A stretch of DNA of 64,000 bases, taken from Alitta virens (Eukaryota > Annelida > Polychaeta > Phyllodocida > Nereididae). The stretch's first letter is position 1; every line of letters begins with the position of its first letter. This document shows positions 19,345-31,666 of the stretch, one piece after another. The DNA is taken from assembly GCA_932294295.1 (NCBI GenBank), contig OW028585.1:23310313-23374312 (forward strand), read 5' to 3'. The notes under the pieces were generated by a model. It made no database searches and was not told where the DNA came from. It saw only the letters and a program-made list of their open reading frames with translations. A program made the position numbers and the translations under genes.

Positions 19345-22300
19345 AGCAATACTATGACCAAATATTTAATAATTGTATGAACATGAATTTTACAACATTG
19401 ATGGCTGTCATTGCTAAGTATGGGATGCTAAGGAATACAAAGGAAGCAACACAATTTTTAGCATTTATTTTCCAGATTTTCCATTATTATGAAAAAAAAG
19501 AAGGAGGAAACAAATGTCAAAATGAAGCTTAAAAGTGAAAGCACCACTACAATATTTTAGGCATATTATGACAAAGTTTTAAGCATGTAGGTGCAGTAGT
19601 GTCAGAGTTCTGCTCCGGAAATGAAAAAAAAATACAATTTTTTCCAAATTTTGAAAAACATAGCCAACATATGTCAATGTGACTATCAAAAGGCACCACT
19701 AGGCCATATAGAGTATTACTGTACACAATTTCGTCAGGGTAAGTGCATTAGTGTTAGAGTTCTGCTCCTGAAACGAAAGTGTAAATTAATTAAAAATCTG
19801 TTAAAAATCATAACTGATCATCTCAGGCAAAAGCATGGCTCACTTCATCATTCACTATATTGTTTTTTTTTGGGCAGACTTCTTCTCTGGAGCATGCCAT
19901 TGCCATTCCATTTAAGATTTTACTTCACATAGATGACCAGTAATTAACAAATTCTGTTTATCATTTTCAGTTATCTCAACATGGAAGGCTGCGGAAGACT
20001 GCAGTATTAAGCAAGCAGACACAAGCCCAAAATTAAAAAAAAAATTTATGACGAAACTATGGCATCCTTTTGATGCCGGTGAATGTGAATTGGGCCCATG
20101 GGCTCAGGATCAGAAGATTCAAGAAGGGACATATCCAATTTGGTACTCACATGATATTCTAGTGCCCCCCCCCCCCCCCCAAAAAAAGAAGTGGGGATGA
20201 TCATACGTATAATTACCCCTCCACCCCCCCCCCCCCAAATCCAAGGGAATGCACTGTATGAAACCTCTGTGCTGTGGTAAAAATCTGATGTAAAATTTGA
20301 CAAAGCAGCATCATGATAACTATTATAATTTTATGATCCATTGAATATGTATTTATATCATTTATAATCGATATGATGTTCTATTTCTGAGTGTTTACAA
20401 AAAAGGCATATTGTCTTTGCAATAATATATGTATATAACTTATTATTATACGCAAAGATTTTAGTGTTATTGAGAAAAGATTTTATTTAAACTGCTAGAA
20501 TGGTTTGAGTGCAATCTGAGGAAATTAGTAGACTGAAAGATGCTTATGAGAGTTTATCTTGTTCAAATTAGTGGTTTTAGTCATTTAGAGATACTTGACT
20601 TTATAACTTTGTATGTACTTTGTATGTATTTTGAATTTAAGTCTATCGTTTTGTTAGCCTATCTGTGATATTATTTTACATGTTTTTATGTCCTGAAGCT
20701 TTTATGTAATATATATGTAAAACAAAAACTGTTCGAATATAAACATTATATGTATTCTTCACGATAATTCCTGGCAATTATGTATCTAATTAAAAGACAC
20801 TCATGTGACTCAATGACTTTTACTTCATTTTGTATGTAAATTTATTGTAACAATTATGCAGTCAATGAATAAGTTTTGCTAAACATACACCTGAACTTAA
20901 TTAATGTTGTCCATGGCGTAGCTATGATTTTCCTGGGGAGGGGCAAAGTTGAGAATTCTCCCCAAATCGTGCATAGGTCATTGCATATAATAGCACAAAA
21001 TTCACTGTTGGCTTTGGATCAATTATCAGTATATCAAATAAGCTACTGTTTATGACACTACAATGTCATACATGTTGGCTCAAATTATGTTGATACCTAC
21101 CTAAATCAGTTGAAATTTATATGTGGGGAAATCCTGGAGAAATATCAGTATAAGATCATGGGAAAATATCAATATTAAATGGCCGAAGTTGGGGAATATC
21201 AGCATTAGACAGTGAACATTTGAGAAAAAACATCAGCAAAAAAGTGTAAAATTTTTTAACATCAGAAAGATCATGAACATTTTGGAACATTGGGGTGAGA
21301 TAGGCCTAGGAAAAATATCAGGGTAATATTGGAGAAATTTTGGGGAAATATCATTATGATGGTCCCAAATTGGGGGAAAATTGGCAAAATATTTTCTTAA
21401 AATTTGGGAAATATCAGCTAGATTGCATCAAGCACCTTTAAATTATTTTTTCAATTTTATTCAGATCTCCCCAAAATCCCTTCAGGTTGGACAGTCTGCA
21501 CCCCCCCCCCTTCCCCCCAGCAATACTATGACCAAATATTTAATAATTGTATGAACATGAATTGTACAACATTGATGGCTGTCATTGCTAAGTATGGGAT
21601 GCTAAGGAATACAAAGGAAGCAACACAATTTTTAGCATTTATTTTCCAGATTTTCCATTATTATGAAAAAAAAGAAGGAGGAAACAAATGTCAAAATGAA
21701 GCTTAAAAGTGAAAGCACCACTACAATATTTTAGGCATATTATGACAAAGTTTTAAGCATGTAGGTGCAGTAGTGTCAGAGTTCTGCTCCGGAAATGAAA
21801 AAAAAATACAATTTTTTCCAAATTTTGTAAAACATAGCCAACATATGTCAATGTGACTATCAAAAGGCACCACTAGGCCATATAGAGTATTACTGTACAC
21901 AATTTCGTCAGGGTAAGTGCATTAGTGTTAGAGTTCTGCTCCTGAAACGAAAGTGTAAATTAATTAAAAATCTGTTAAAAATCATAACTGATCATCTCAG
22001 GCAAAAGCATGGCTCACTTCATCATTCACTATATTGTTTTTTTTTGGGCAGACTTCTTCTCTGGAGCATGCCATTGCCATTCCATTTAAGATTTTACTTC
22101 ACATAGATGACCAGTAATTAACAAATTCTGTTTATCATTTTCAGTTATCTCAACATGGAAGGCTGCGGAAGACTGCAGTATTACAGCAAGCAGACACAAG
22201 CCCAAAATTTAAAAAAAAATTTATGACGAAACTATGGCATCCTTTTGATGCCGGTGAATGTGAATTGGGCCCATGGGCTCAGGATCAGAAGATTCAAGAA

Positions 22301-23692
22301 GGGACATATCCAATTTGGTACTCACATGATATTCTAGTGCCCCCCCCCCCAAAAAAAAGAAGTGGGGATGATCATACGTATAATTACCCCTCCACCCCCC
22401 CCCCCCCCCAAATCCAAGGGAATGCACTGTATGAAACCTCTGTGCTGTGGTAAAAATCTGATGTAAAATTTGACAAAGCAGCATCATGATAACTATTATA
22501 ATTTTATGATCCATTGAATATGTATTTATATCATTTATAATCGATATGATGTTCTATTTCTGAGTGTTTACAAAAAAGGCATATTGTCTTTGCAATAATA
22601 TATATATATAACTTATTATTATACGCAAAGATTTTAGTGTTATTGAGAAAAGATTTTATTTAAACTGCTAGAATGGTTTGAGTGCAATCTGAGGAAATTA
22701 GTAGACTGAAAGATGCTTATGAGAGTTTATCTTGTTCAAATTAGTGGTTTTAGTCATTTAGAGATACTTGACTTTATAACTTTGTATGTACTTTGTATGT
22801 ATTTTGAATTTAAGTCTATCGTTTTGTTAGCCTATCTGTGATATTATTTTACATGTTTTTATGTCCTGAAGCTTTTATGTAATATATATGTAAAACAAAA
22901 ACTGTTCGAATATAAACATTATATGTATTCTTCACGATAATTCCTGGCAATTATGTATCTAATTAAAAGACACTCATGTGACTCAATGACTTTTACTTCA
23001 TTTTGTATGTAAATTTATTGTAACAATTATGCAGTCAATGAATAAGTTTTGCTAAACATACACCTGAACTTAATTAATGTTGTCCATGGCGTAGCTATGA
23101 TTTTCCTGGGGAGGGGCAAAGTTGAGAATTTTCCCCAAATCGTGCATAGGTCATTGCATATAATAGCACAAAATTCACTGTTGGCTTTGGATCAATTATC
23201 AGTATATCAAATAAGCTACTGTTTATGACACTACAATGTCATACATGTTGGCTCAAATTATGTTGATACCTACCTAAATCAGTTGAAATTTATGTGTGGG
23301 GAAATCCTGGAGAAACATCAGCATAAGATCATGGGAAAATATCAATATTAAATGGCCGAAGTTGGGGATATATCAGCATTAGACAGTGAACATTTGAGAA
23401 AAAACATCAGCAAAAAAGTGTAAAATTTTTTAACATCAGAAAGATCATGAACATTTTGGAACATTGGGGTGAGATAGGCCTAGGAAAAATATCAGGGTAA
23501 TATTGGAGAAATTTTGGGGAAATATCATTATGATGGTCCCAAATTGGGGGAAAATTGGCAAAATATTTTCTTAAAATTTGGGAAATATCAGCTAGATTGC
23601 ATCAAGCACCTTTAAATTTATTTTCAATTTTATTCAGATCTCCCCAAAATCCCTTCAGGTTGGACAGTCTGCACCCCCCCCCCCTTCCCCCC
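19345..23692. repeat. Recent tandem duplication of a 2,174-bp unit
   Basis: Unit 1 is 19,345-21,518 and unit 2 is 21,519-23,692. They are nearly identical along their length, differing by single substitutions and homopolymer lengths. Both begin AGCAATACTATGACC, and both end in the same poly-C plus TTCCCCCC block. The only shared text at the breakpoint is AG. No gene is seen in the unit. Its right part starts with a TGGCGTAGCTATGATTTTCC string typical of hAT-like ends. Confidence 0.93.
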
Positions 23693-23712
23693 AGTATCTA
23701 CACCACTGCATA
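23081..23712. mobile_element. Possible nonautonomous hAT-like element
   Basis: The left end CATGGCGTAGCTATG and the right end (reverse complement CAGTGGTGTAGATACTGGGG) are similar imperfect inverted termini. The interior is ATATCAG-rich noncoding sequence. The left end recurs at about 20,914, but that copy is cut by the tandem duplication before its right terminus. I could not define a clean target duplication. Confidence 0.3.
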
Positions 23713-25234
23713 CTGTTGTCATATAAATGCATGTACATATGTTTGTGTAATAAAGATCGAGAAATATAATACCAGAAATTGAGTCTGTTATTCTAGGCTG
23801 CTTTTAAAATTCAGGTTTTTCACTAACTCTGCAAATCAAGAAAAGCATGGAAAATCAGCAAAAAAAATTCATTTTAATTGGTCGAGTAAACGTCATGTTA
23901 AAGGAAATTTTCATTACGTGCTCTGACTGTTGAATGCTGATTGTGCTTTGAAAAGAGCACATGATAACAAAATATTTCATCATATGATAGTCCAGGCAAA
24001 TGTATATTAAGTCTACAATGCAGGCTGGGCTCTCATTAAATTGCCAGGTAAATAGGAAAAGTGTGTGTTTCCATAAAAATGTGTCAATGGGTCACAAGGG
24101 TGTTTTCCTGATTGCATTTGGAGAGAGGGAGTCAATTTCAATAAACAAATTATTACGCCACATAGGGGTATTAAGTGCCTTTGGGGTCATACAGTTACCA
24201 AAGGTCATGTCTTTAACATTTAGCCATCTGGTGTTTATTTTACGAAGTAATTAGGACCTGGACTGTTGAGTGTTGATGCCCTCACTGGAGTGACTAGTGG
24301 CGACATCTGATAGATTATTTCATGGCTGTGTCACTACAGGGGGTATGTTGTGTGTTATCACAGACAACATACAGACGTTTCACTCCCATTGAAACCTATA
24401 GTGCCACTGACCTAGATAGCGACATCTAGTGGGTGGTGTGGAGCAGGCTGAGGCAGGGTGTTAATATATATGGGGAAAAGATATCAAAAGACAGCTGTTA
24501 CATGTCATTCATGACCAATGATCAAGTATGACAACCACAACCACTGGGGGAGGGGGGATTAATAATTATGCTCAAAATATTTAAACATAAATATGTATAC
24601 ACAACATTATTATGATATAATTATCCATGAACTATCACTTGGGTTGACAATAACTTGATATAGTCAGTGAAACAACTACAAGTATTCTAGTTATACATCC
24701 TTTGATTCACCTTAGAATACAGTCATAATGAGCTGCTATTAGTGAGTTAACTGCCATATGTAATATATAACCACCATATACTAAATACATGATGAACTTG
24801 TTACTATGAACATATCTGCTCTAAATCTGTGCATTAAAGAAATGGCTCTTTTTTATTTTAGGAAATACAATATATTCAAGATTCAAGAATATATTCTTGG
24901 GTTGATCAGGAGATACATAAGAATGTCTCATACAATTAATAATTTCTAAAATCCAGATCAGAAATGTAAATGATGCTCTATTATTATGATAAGCCATGAT
25001 GTAGAAGAGTATATACATACAATTATAGTAAGAAATTTAATATTGAATGGTTCAAATTATGAAAGTTATGAAAGATAAAAAGAATAATTCAAATTATGAG
25101 TTATGAAAAATTATGAAAGATAAAAAGAATAATTCAAATAATGAGAGTTATGAAAAATAAAAAGATTGCACATAATAAATTATGTTCATGGGTAAATAAT
25201 ATATATATATATACATACATATGTTGAGTTTAGA
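23713..25234. other. Noncoding flank left of the complete Polinton
   Basis: No gene is seen. The segment at about 24,358-24,455 is an inverted relative of 43,748-43,848 on the other side of the Polinton (shared strings around CAACATACAGA and GTGTGGAGC). This is probably a dispersed repeat present in both flanks. Confidence 0.5.
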
Positions 25235-25240
25235 GTCCCA
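25235..25240. repeat. Left 6-bp target-site duplication GTCCCA
   Basis: GTCCCA directly precedes the terminus ACTACTATATATGCATG, and the same 6 bp follows the opposite terminus at 42,751-42,756. Six-base duplications are the established signature of Polinton integration. Confidence 0.88.
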
Positions 25241-25299
25241 ACTACTATATATGCATGTGGAGGTACCTTCTTTTCCTGTCCCAAAAAGGGGCGTGGTTA

Positions 25300-25900
25300 G
25301 GGCGTGGCTAATTAATATTCATGAGCTAATTAATATTCATGAGCTAATTGGGGCGTGGTTAGGGCGTGGCTAATTAATATTCATGAGCTAATTAATATGC
25401 ATGACCTAATTAATATTCATGACCTAATTAATATTTGTGATAGAGGTGTGGCTAATTAATATTCATGAGCTAATTAATATGCATGAACTAATTAATATGC
25501 ATGAACTAATTAATATTCATGAGCTAATTAATATGTATGACCTTATTAATAGGCATGACCTAATTAATCTTTATGTCCTAATTAATATTTGTGACCTAAT
25601 TAATACTCATGACCTAATTAATATATTTATGACTTAATTAATACTTATGACCTAATTAAAATTGATCAAAGGTTTGGTCCTAATTAACTCGTTAATGAGA
25701 AAAAGTTAATGAGTATAATCTCTTTTTTTTCTTTAGCTCAAAAGTGTTCATAATTACTTCATAAGAATGCTAATTAACTTTATGAACTAACAATTTTAAT
25801 ATTCATGAACTTTTAGTATTCATGAGCTAATTAATATTCATGAACTAATTAATATTCATGAGCTAATCAATATTCAGAAGGGGGAGGTATCCGAATTAAC
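25300..25900. repeat. 18-bp minisatellite within the left inverted repeat
   Basis: Units of TAATTAATATTCATGAGC with CATGACC and ATGCATGA variants, next to copies of GGGGCGTGGTTAGGGCGTGGC. The mirror-image array lies at about 42,310-42,715. Confidence 0.9.
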
Positions 25901-25965
25901 TAAGTATGTTACATAACTCATGAATGATTTTCAATAAATATATTATTTAGCTCAAAGTGTTTATA

Positions 25966-28889
25966 ATAGACAAGATATGTGTTCCACATCAGTGAACACA
26001 GACTTGATGTCAGCCATGAACACCTGTACACCCCAAGGGCAATGTAATCATAATAGACAAGATATGTGTTCCACATCAGTGAACACAGACTTGATGTCAG
26101 CCATGAACACCTGTACACCCCAAGGGCAATGTAATCATAATAGACAAGATATGTGTTCCACATCAGTGAACACAGACTTGATGTCAGCCATGAACACCTG
26201 TACACCCCAAGGGCAATGTAATCATAATAGACAAGATATGTGTTCCACATCAGTGAACACAGACTTGATGTCAGCCATGAACACCTGTACACCCCAAGGG
26301 CAATGTAATCATAATAGACAAGATATGTGTTCCACATCAGTGAACACAGACTTGATGTCAGCCATGAACACCTGTACACCCCAAGGGCAATGTAATCATA
26401 ATAGACAAGATATGTGTTCCACATCAGTGAACACAGACTTGATGTCAGCCATGAACACCTGTACACCCCAAGGGCAATGTAATCATAATAGACAAGATAT
26501 GTGTTCCACATCAGTGAACACAGACTTGATGTCAGCCATGAACACCTGTACACCCCAAGGGCAATGTAATCATAATAGACAAGATATGTGTTCTGCATCA
26601 GTGAACACAGACTTGATGTCAGCCATGAACACCTGTACACCCCAAGGGCAATGTAATCATAATAGACAAGATATGTGTTCCACATCAGTGAACACAGACT
26701 TGATGTCAGCCATGAACACCTGTACACCCCAAGGGCAATGTAATCATAATAGACAAGATATGTGTTCCACATCAGTGAACACAGACTTGATGTCAGCCAT
26801 GAACACCTGTACACCCCAAGGGCAATGTAATCATAATAGACAAGATATGTGTTCCACATCAGTGAACACAGACTTGATGTCAGCCATGAACACCTGTACA
26901 CCCCAAGGGCAATGTAATCATAATAGACAAGATATGTGTTCCACATCAGTGAACACAGACTTGATGTCAGCCATGAACACCTGTACACCCCAAGGGCAAT
27001 GTAATCATAATAGACAAGATATGTGTTCCACATCAGTGAACACAGACTTGATGTCAGCCATGAACACCTGTACACCCCAAGGGCAATGTAATCATAATAG
27101 ACAAGATATGTGTTCTGCATCAGTGAACACAGACTTGATGTCAGCCATGAACACCTGTACACCCCAAGGGCAATGTAATCATAATAGACAAGATATGTGT
27201 TCCACATCAGTGAACACAGACTTGATGTCAGCCATGAACACCTGTACACCCCAAGGGCAATGTAATCATAATAGACAAGATATGTGTTCCACATCAGTGA
27301 ACACAGACTTGATGTCAGCCATGAACACCTGTACACCCCAAGGGCAATGTAATCATAATAGACAAGATATGTGTTCTGCATCAGTGAACACAGACTTGAT
27401 GTCAGCCATGAACACCTGTACACCCCAAGGGCAATGTAATCATAATAGACAAGATATGTGTTCCACATCAGTGAACACAGACTTGATGTCAGCCATGAAC
27501 ACCTGTACACCCCAAGGGCAATGTAATCATAATAGACAAGATATGTGTTCTGCATCAGTGAACACAGACTTGATGTCAGCCATGAACACCTGTACACCCC
27601 AAGGGCAATGTAATCATAATAGACAAGATATGTGTTCTGCATCAGTGAACACAGACTTGATGTCAGCCATGAACACCTGTACACCCCAAGGGCAATGTAA
27701 TCATAATAGACAAGATATGTGTTCTGCATCAGTGCACACAGACTTGATGTCAGCCATGAACACCTGTACACCCCAAGGGCAATGTAATCATAATAGACAA
27801 GATATGTGTTCTGCATCAGTGAACACAGACTTGATGTCAGCCATGAACACCTGTACACCCCAAGGGCAATGTAATCATAATAGACAAGATATGTGTTCCA
27901 CATCAGTGAACACAGACTTGATGTCAGCCATGAACACCTGTACACCCCAAGGGCAATGTAATCATAATAGACAAGATATGTGTTCCACATCAGTGAACAC
28001 AGACTTGATGTCAGCCATGAACACCTGTACACCCCAAGGGCAATGTAATCATAATAGACAAGATATGTGTTCCACATCAGTGAACACAGACTTGATGTCA
28101 GCCATGAACACCTGTACACCCCAAGGGCAATGTAATCATAATAGACAAGATATGTGTTCCACATCAGTGAACACAGACTTGATGTCAGCCATGAACACCT
28201 GTACACCCCAAGGGCAATGTAATCATAATAGACAAGATATGTGTTCTGCATCAGTGAACACAGACTTGATGTCAGCCATGAACACCTGTACACCCCAAGG
28301 GCAATGTAATCATAATAGACAAGATATGTGTTCTGCATCAGTGAACACAGACTTGATGTCAGCCATGAACACCTGTACACCCCAAGGGCAATGTAATCAT
28401 AATAGACAAGATATGTGTTCCACATCAGTGAACACAGACTTGATGTCAGCCATGAACACCTGTACACCCCAAGGGCAATGTAATCATAATAGACAAGATA
28501 TGTGTTCTGCATCAGTGAACACAGACTTGATGTCAGCCATGAACACCTGTACACCCCAAGGGCAATGTAATCATAATAGACAAGATATGTGTTCCACATC
28601 AGTGAACACAGACTTGATGTCAGCCATGAACACCTGTACACCCCAAGGGCAATGTAATCATAATAGACAAGATATGTGTTCTGCATCAGTGAACACAGAC
28701 TTGATGTCAGCCATGAACACCTGTACACCCCAAGGGCAATGTAATCATAATAGACAAGATATGTGTTCTGCATCAGTGAACACAGACTTGATGTCAGCCA
28801 TGAACACCTGTACACCCCAAGGGCAATGTAATCATAATAGACAAGATATGTGTTCTGCATCAGTGCACACAGACTTGATATCAGCCATG
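25966..28889. repeat. 87-bp satellite, about 34 near-identical copies
   Basis: The unit runs from ATGTGTTCCACATCAGTG through GACTTGATGTCAGCCATG and CCTGTACACCCCAAGGGC to AATAGACAAGAT. At 87 bp (29 codons) without stops it leaves both strands open for over 970 codons, which is an artefact of the period. The main variant is CCACATC versus CTGCATC: the first seven units are all CCACATC, and CTGCATC grows commoner toward the right. Units 21 and 34 share GTGCACAC. It is not regarded as a gene. Confidence 0.97.
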
Positions 28890-29045
28890 ACTCAGCTCAC
28901 ATGAACACCTGTACACCCCAAGGGCATTTATGAACTATCATAGTTTTTATATACCTAAAAATATCTTTCATTACATAACCATCACATATAAGTGGATAAC
29001 ATGTCTCTGATCAGAGAATATTTCACACAAATATTGCACATCAGG

Positions 29046-30432
29046 GTAGAGAACATGCCAAGACATGTATGACCACCTGTCTGGGCCCAAGGGCATGGAC
29101 ACCTTTACCTATTGTCATAAAAAGAACAAAAATAAAACCTCTTGAATATACCTTAGGGTATATTCAAGAGCCAACATGTTGCTGTAGATATGGTTCAAAG
29201 ATTATTTTCAAGAGATCATGTCACCTATCCTATATATATTTGGAAAAAAAAAACATATGCAAAAACATATATCTAACTTTGAAACTATTTCAGAAATTTA
29301 AAATCAAAGTTAGAAAAATAAAATATTACAATATGCAGAACTTCAAACTTTTTTTTTTTAGTTTCCCTCCTAATATATGTTGAGGAATGCATCCCCTATG
29401 AAGAAACTGGCGGCAATTGGGGGCAAATACCTGCATGATCAGAGGCCAGCCATAGGGGCTATAATTCAATACAACATAATCAAAGGGTTATATACCAGTA
29501 TACTATCCCAATATTTACCCAACATGCATCCACAAATTGCTATATGCATTTTCTAAGATGCAATGCAATTGTGTCAATATAATATAAGAGTTAGGTTTCT
29601 TGCATGGGAGGCAGTCACACAGCAAGCCTGCTCAGGTAGTTCAACCAACTTGAAAGGTGAGAGGTTAATATATTACTTCTTAGCTCACTAATCAAAAATA
29701 TATTGTTCACATTTTACAGAAAATTTACAAAGTAAAGATAGCATAACTGATATATACATAGATTAATTTATCCTACTCAAGAACATCAATTCAATATCAT
29801 GTTAAGTTTGAACAAAAAACAAGATCTGCATAACACCTAAATTATCATTTTGTAGTTGAAGAGTAACTCAGTGACTCTGGGTTGAAAAGTTACACAAATT
29901 GAATTTTCTTCATTAGATTGCAACTAACATTTGTCTTGATGAAATCTTACAGAGACTGTGTACAAACAATTTTAACATTTCTTAATATCTACAAGCTATT
30001 GTCACTACATAATTGTTACATGGATGACGTCACAATATAGATGACATTATCAAAAAATACTTATCCGTACGGTTTTAATGATCTCTTGGTACTTTTTCTC
30101 CCCATTAACTTATTCTTCTCTCATGTTTCCTATCAAAACACCAGGTATTATATTTTAAGAGACCAAAGCCAGCTATCACCAAACAGGTAGAGACATAGGC
30201 ACAAAGGTAAGGTCAAATATGTTCTTTAATAGTCATGTTCTAGTAGTTGTATGATCACCCAAGAGAACCAAGCTAGAAGTTGTTATACGATTGGAGGTAA
30301 TTTACGAATGTAATGACTCTCATGTACTGTATTTAGGTAAACTGTCAATTTCTGTATGATGTGTTAAAACATTATGAGTATGGCGGCCATCTTTATTCAT
30401 CCTACAGTAGTCTGTAGAGTGTTCTGTTTTTA
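29046..30432. other. Noncoding left arm of element 2
   Basis: No gene is seen on either strand. AT-rich unique sequence between the inverted repeat and the duplicated block at 30,433. It lies downstream of the last minus-strand gene. Confidence 0.5.
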
Positions 30433-30862
30433 TAACTATCTTTACAGACCTTCAAGTCGCATTACAAGAGATGAATTAGTTTCTGTATGAAGTGGATCAG
30501 TTGAGGTAATTTGGATATGGTGGTTAAAAATTGTTTTTATTTTGATGTGTTTTTATATCTCTATATTAAGGTGTTCATGGCTTAGTTGTGTTTTTTCTCA
30601 TGAAGTCTCCTCATAGCTTCCTTATAGCTTCCAGCTGCCAAATCAGACCATTAACTATCTTTACAGACCTTCAAGTCGCATTACAAGAGATGAATTAGTT
30701 TCTGTATGAAGTGGCTCAGTTGAGGTAATTTGGATATGGTGGTTAAAAATTGTTTTTATTTTGATGTGTTTTTATATCTCTATATTAAAGTGTTCATGGC
30801 TAAGTTGTGTTTTTCCTCATGAAGTCTCCTCATAGCTTCCAGCTGCCAAATCAGCCCATCGC
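30433..30862. repeat. Tandem duplication of about 219 bp
   Basis: Copy 1 starts at 30,433 and copy 2 at 30,652 with TAACTATCTTTACAGACC. They differ at a few sites. Each ends in text matching the start of the duplicated gene block (CTCATAGCTTCCAGCTGCC), so this is a further layer of the local duplications seen to 32.1 kb. Confidence 0.85.
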
Positions 30863-30977
30863 GGCAAGGATCTTTTAACTCTATATGATATATTATATTA
30901 TTTTCTAAATTAAAAGATACAGACTTTACTGGTTTAATAGTCTCGGAATTGATATAGATAGGTCTGTGTGGTTTAGA
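30780..30977 (-). pseudogene. Start-less copy of the small SKPH(K/R)PIY ORF
   Basis: About 65 codons from a SKPHRPIY-like start to the stop at 30,780, with the core NIIYHIELKDPCRDG and LIWQLEAMRRLHE. The same sequence forms the N-terminal extension of the product at 31,033-31,614. There the codon before SKP is ATG; here it is ATT, so the start is lost although the frame stays open. It probably represents the original gene following double-PC4 before tandem duplication. Function unknown. Confidence 0.5.
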
Positions 30978-31032
30978 AATGACAAAGGCAAATGTTCAGG
31001 TTGAAATGTTTATTTTTTAGACCGTTAATACA

Positions 31033-31614
31033 TTAAATGAAACATTGATTATGATCGTTTAACAGATCAATAAGCTGCTCAAATTCATATTGCTTCATGT
31101 AGAGGCCTCTCTTGGTGAAAACCTTCTCAGTTTGGTAGGGAGGTGTCCATCTCAGCCGAATATCAATACATCCTCTGGTAATTGATAGTCTTATGTCTTC
31201 GTTGAGATCAAAAAATCTCTCTTCCTTTGCTGCCAAAGTTTGTGAAACTTGTGGTGTCAATTGTAGTAGACTCCTGACAGCTCCGTGTGGTAGATATAGG
31301 TATTTTCTTGCGAGGTAGGTGCCATCCAATACTCTAAGGCTTAGTCTTCTCTCCCCTTGCCATTCTGTTAAGGATACCTGGCTGTTCTGCCTGAAATTAT
31401 GCTTGAAGACGGTTGAGGATGTAGTAGACATGGTGTTCAGTTCTGAATACTCATGAAGTCTCCTCATAGCTTCCAGCTGCCAAATCAACCCATCGCGGCA
31501 AGGATCTTTTAACTCTATATGATATATGATATTCTTTTCTAAATTAAAAGATACATACTTTCGTGGTTTAATAGTCTCGGTCTTGAAATAGATAGGCTTG
31601 TGTGGTTTAGACAT
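31033..31614 (-). CDS. Fusion ORF: SKPHKPIY module plus double PC4-like protein
   Basis: 193 aa. Residues 1 to about 60 are the SKPHKPIY...RDGLIWQLEAMRRLHE module. Met61 onward is a near-identical copy of the 132-aa double-PC4 protein at 31,667-32,065. The two blocks are about 634 bp apart, so a tandem duplication placed the downstream module in frame before the second PC4 copy. The old ATG (MSTTSSTVF) remains and could still be used. PC4-like unit 1 has SQVSLTEWQGERRLSLRV, and unit 2 has CIDIRLRWTPPY, then TKRGLYMKQYEFEQLIDLL. Whether the fusion is expressed is unknown. Confidence 0.6.
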   Translation of the reverse strand: MSKPHKPIYFKTETIKPRKYVSFNLEKNIIYHIELKDPCRDGLIWQLEAMRRLHEYSELNTMSTTSSTVFKHNFRQNSQVSLTEWQGERRLSLRVLDGTYLARKYLYLPHGAVRSLLQLTPQVSQTLAAKEERFFDLNEDIRLSITRGCIDIRLRWTPPYQTEKVFTKRGLYMKQYEFEQLIDLLNDHNQCFI

Positions 31615-31666
31615 GACAAAGTCAAGTGTTCAGGTTGAAATGTCTATTTTTTAGACAATTAATACA

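Larger units (their letters stand above)
25241..29045 (+). repeat. Left terminal inverted repeat of element 2 (satellite-expanded)
   Basis: It matches the reverse complement of about 42,000-42,750 in order: terminus, (A)GGGGCGTGG block, 18-bp TAATTAATATTCATGAGC minisatellite, GTTAATGAG region, satellite unit, TATATACCTAAAAATATC and ACATGTCTCTGATCAGA. Beyond about 29,045 similarity fades. The copy is about 3.8 kb instead of 0.75 kb because one internal unit was amplified. Confidence 0.88.

Noticed and set aside
20046..22514. Gly-rich peptides on the minus strand near 20.1 and 22.3 kb
   Set aside because: Created by poly-C tracts in the two copies of the tandem duplication.
25966..28889. CRISPR-like array
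   Set aside because: The 87-bp units are contiguous with no unique spacers, in an animal genome inside a transposon end.
25977..28904. A 975-codon repeat protein on the plus strand (and 980 codons on the minus strand)
   Set aside because: Both frames follow from an 87-bp tandem repeat with no stops. The same unit in the right inverted repeat is degenerate and not coding.
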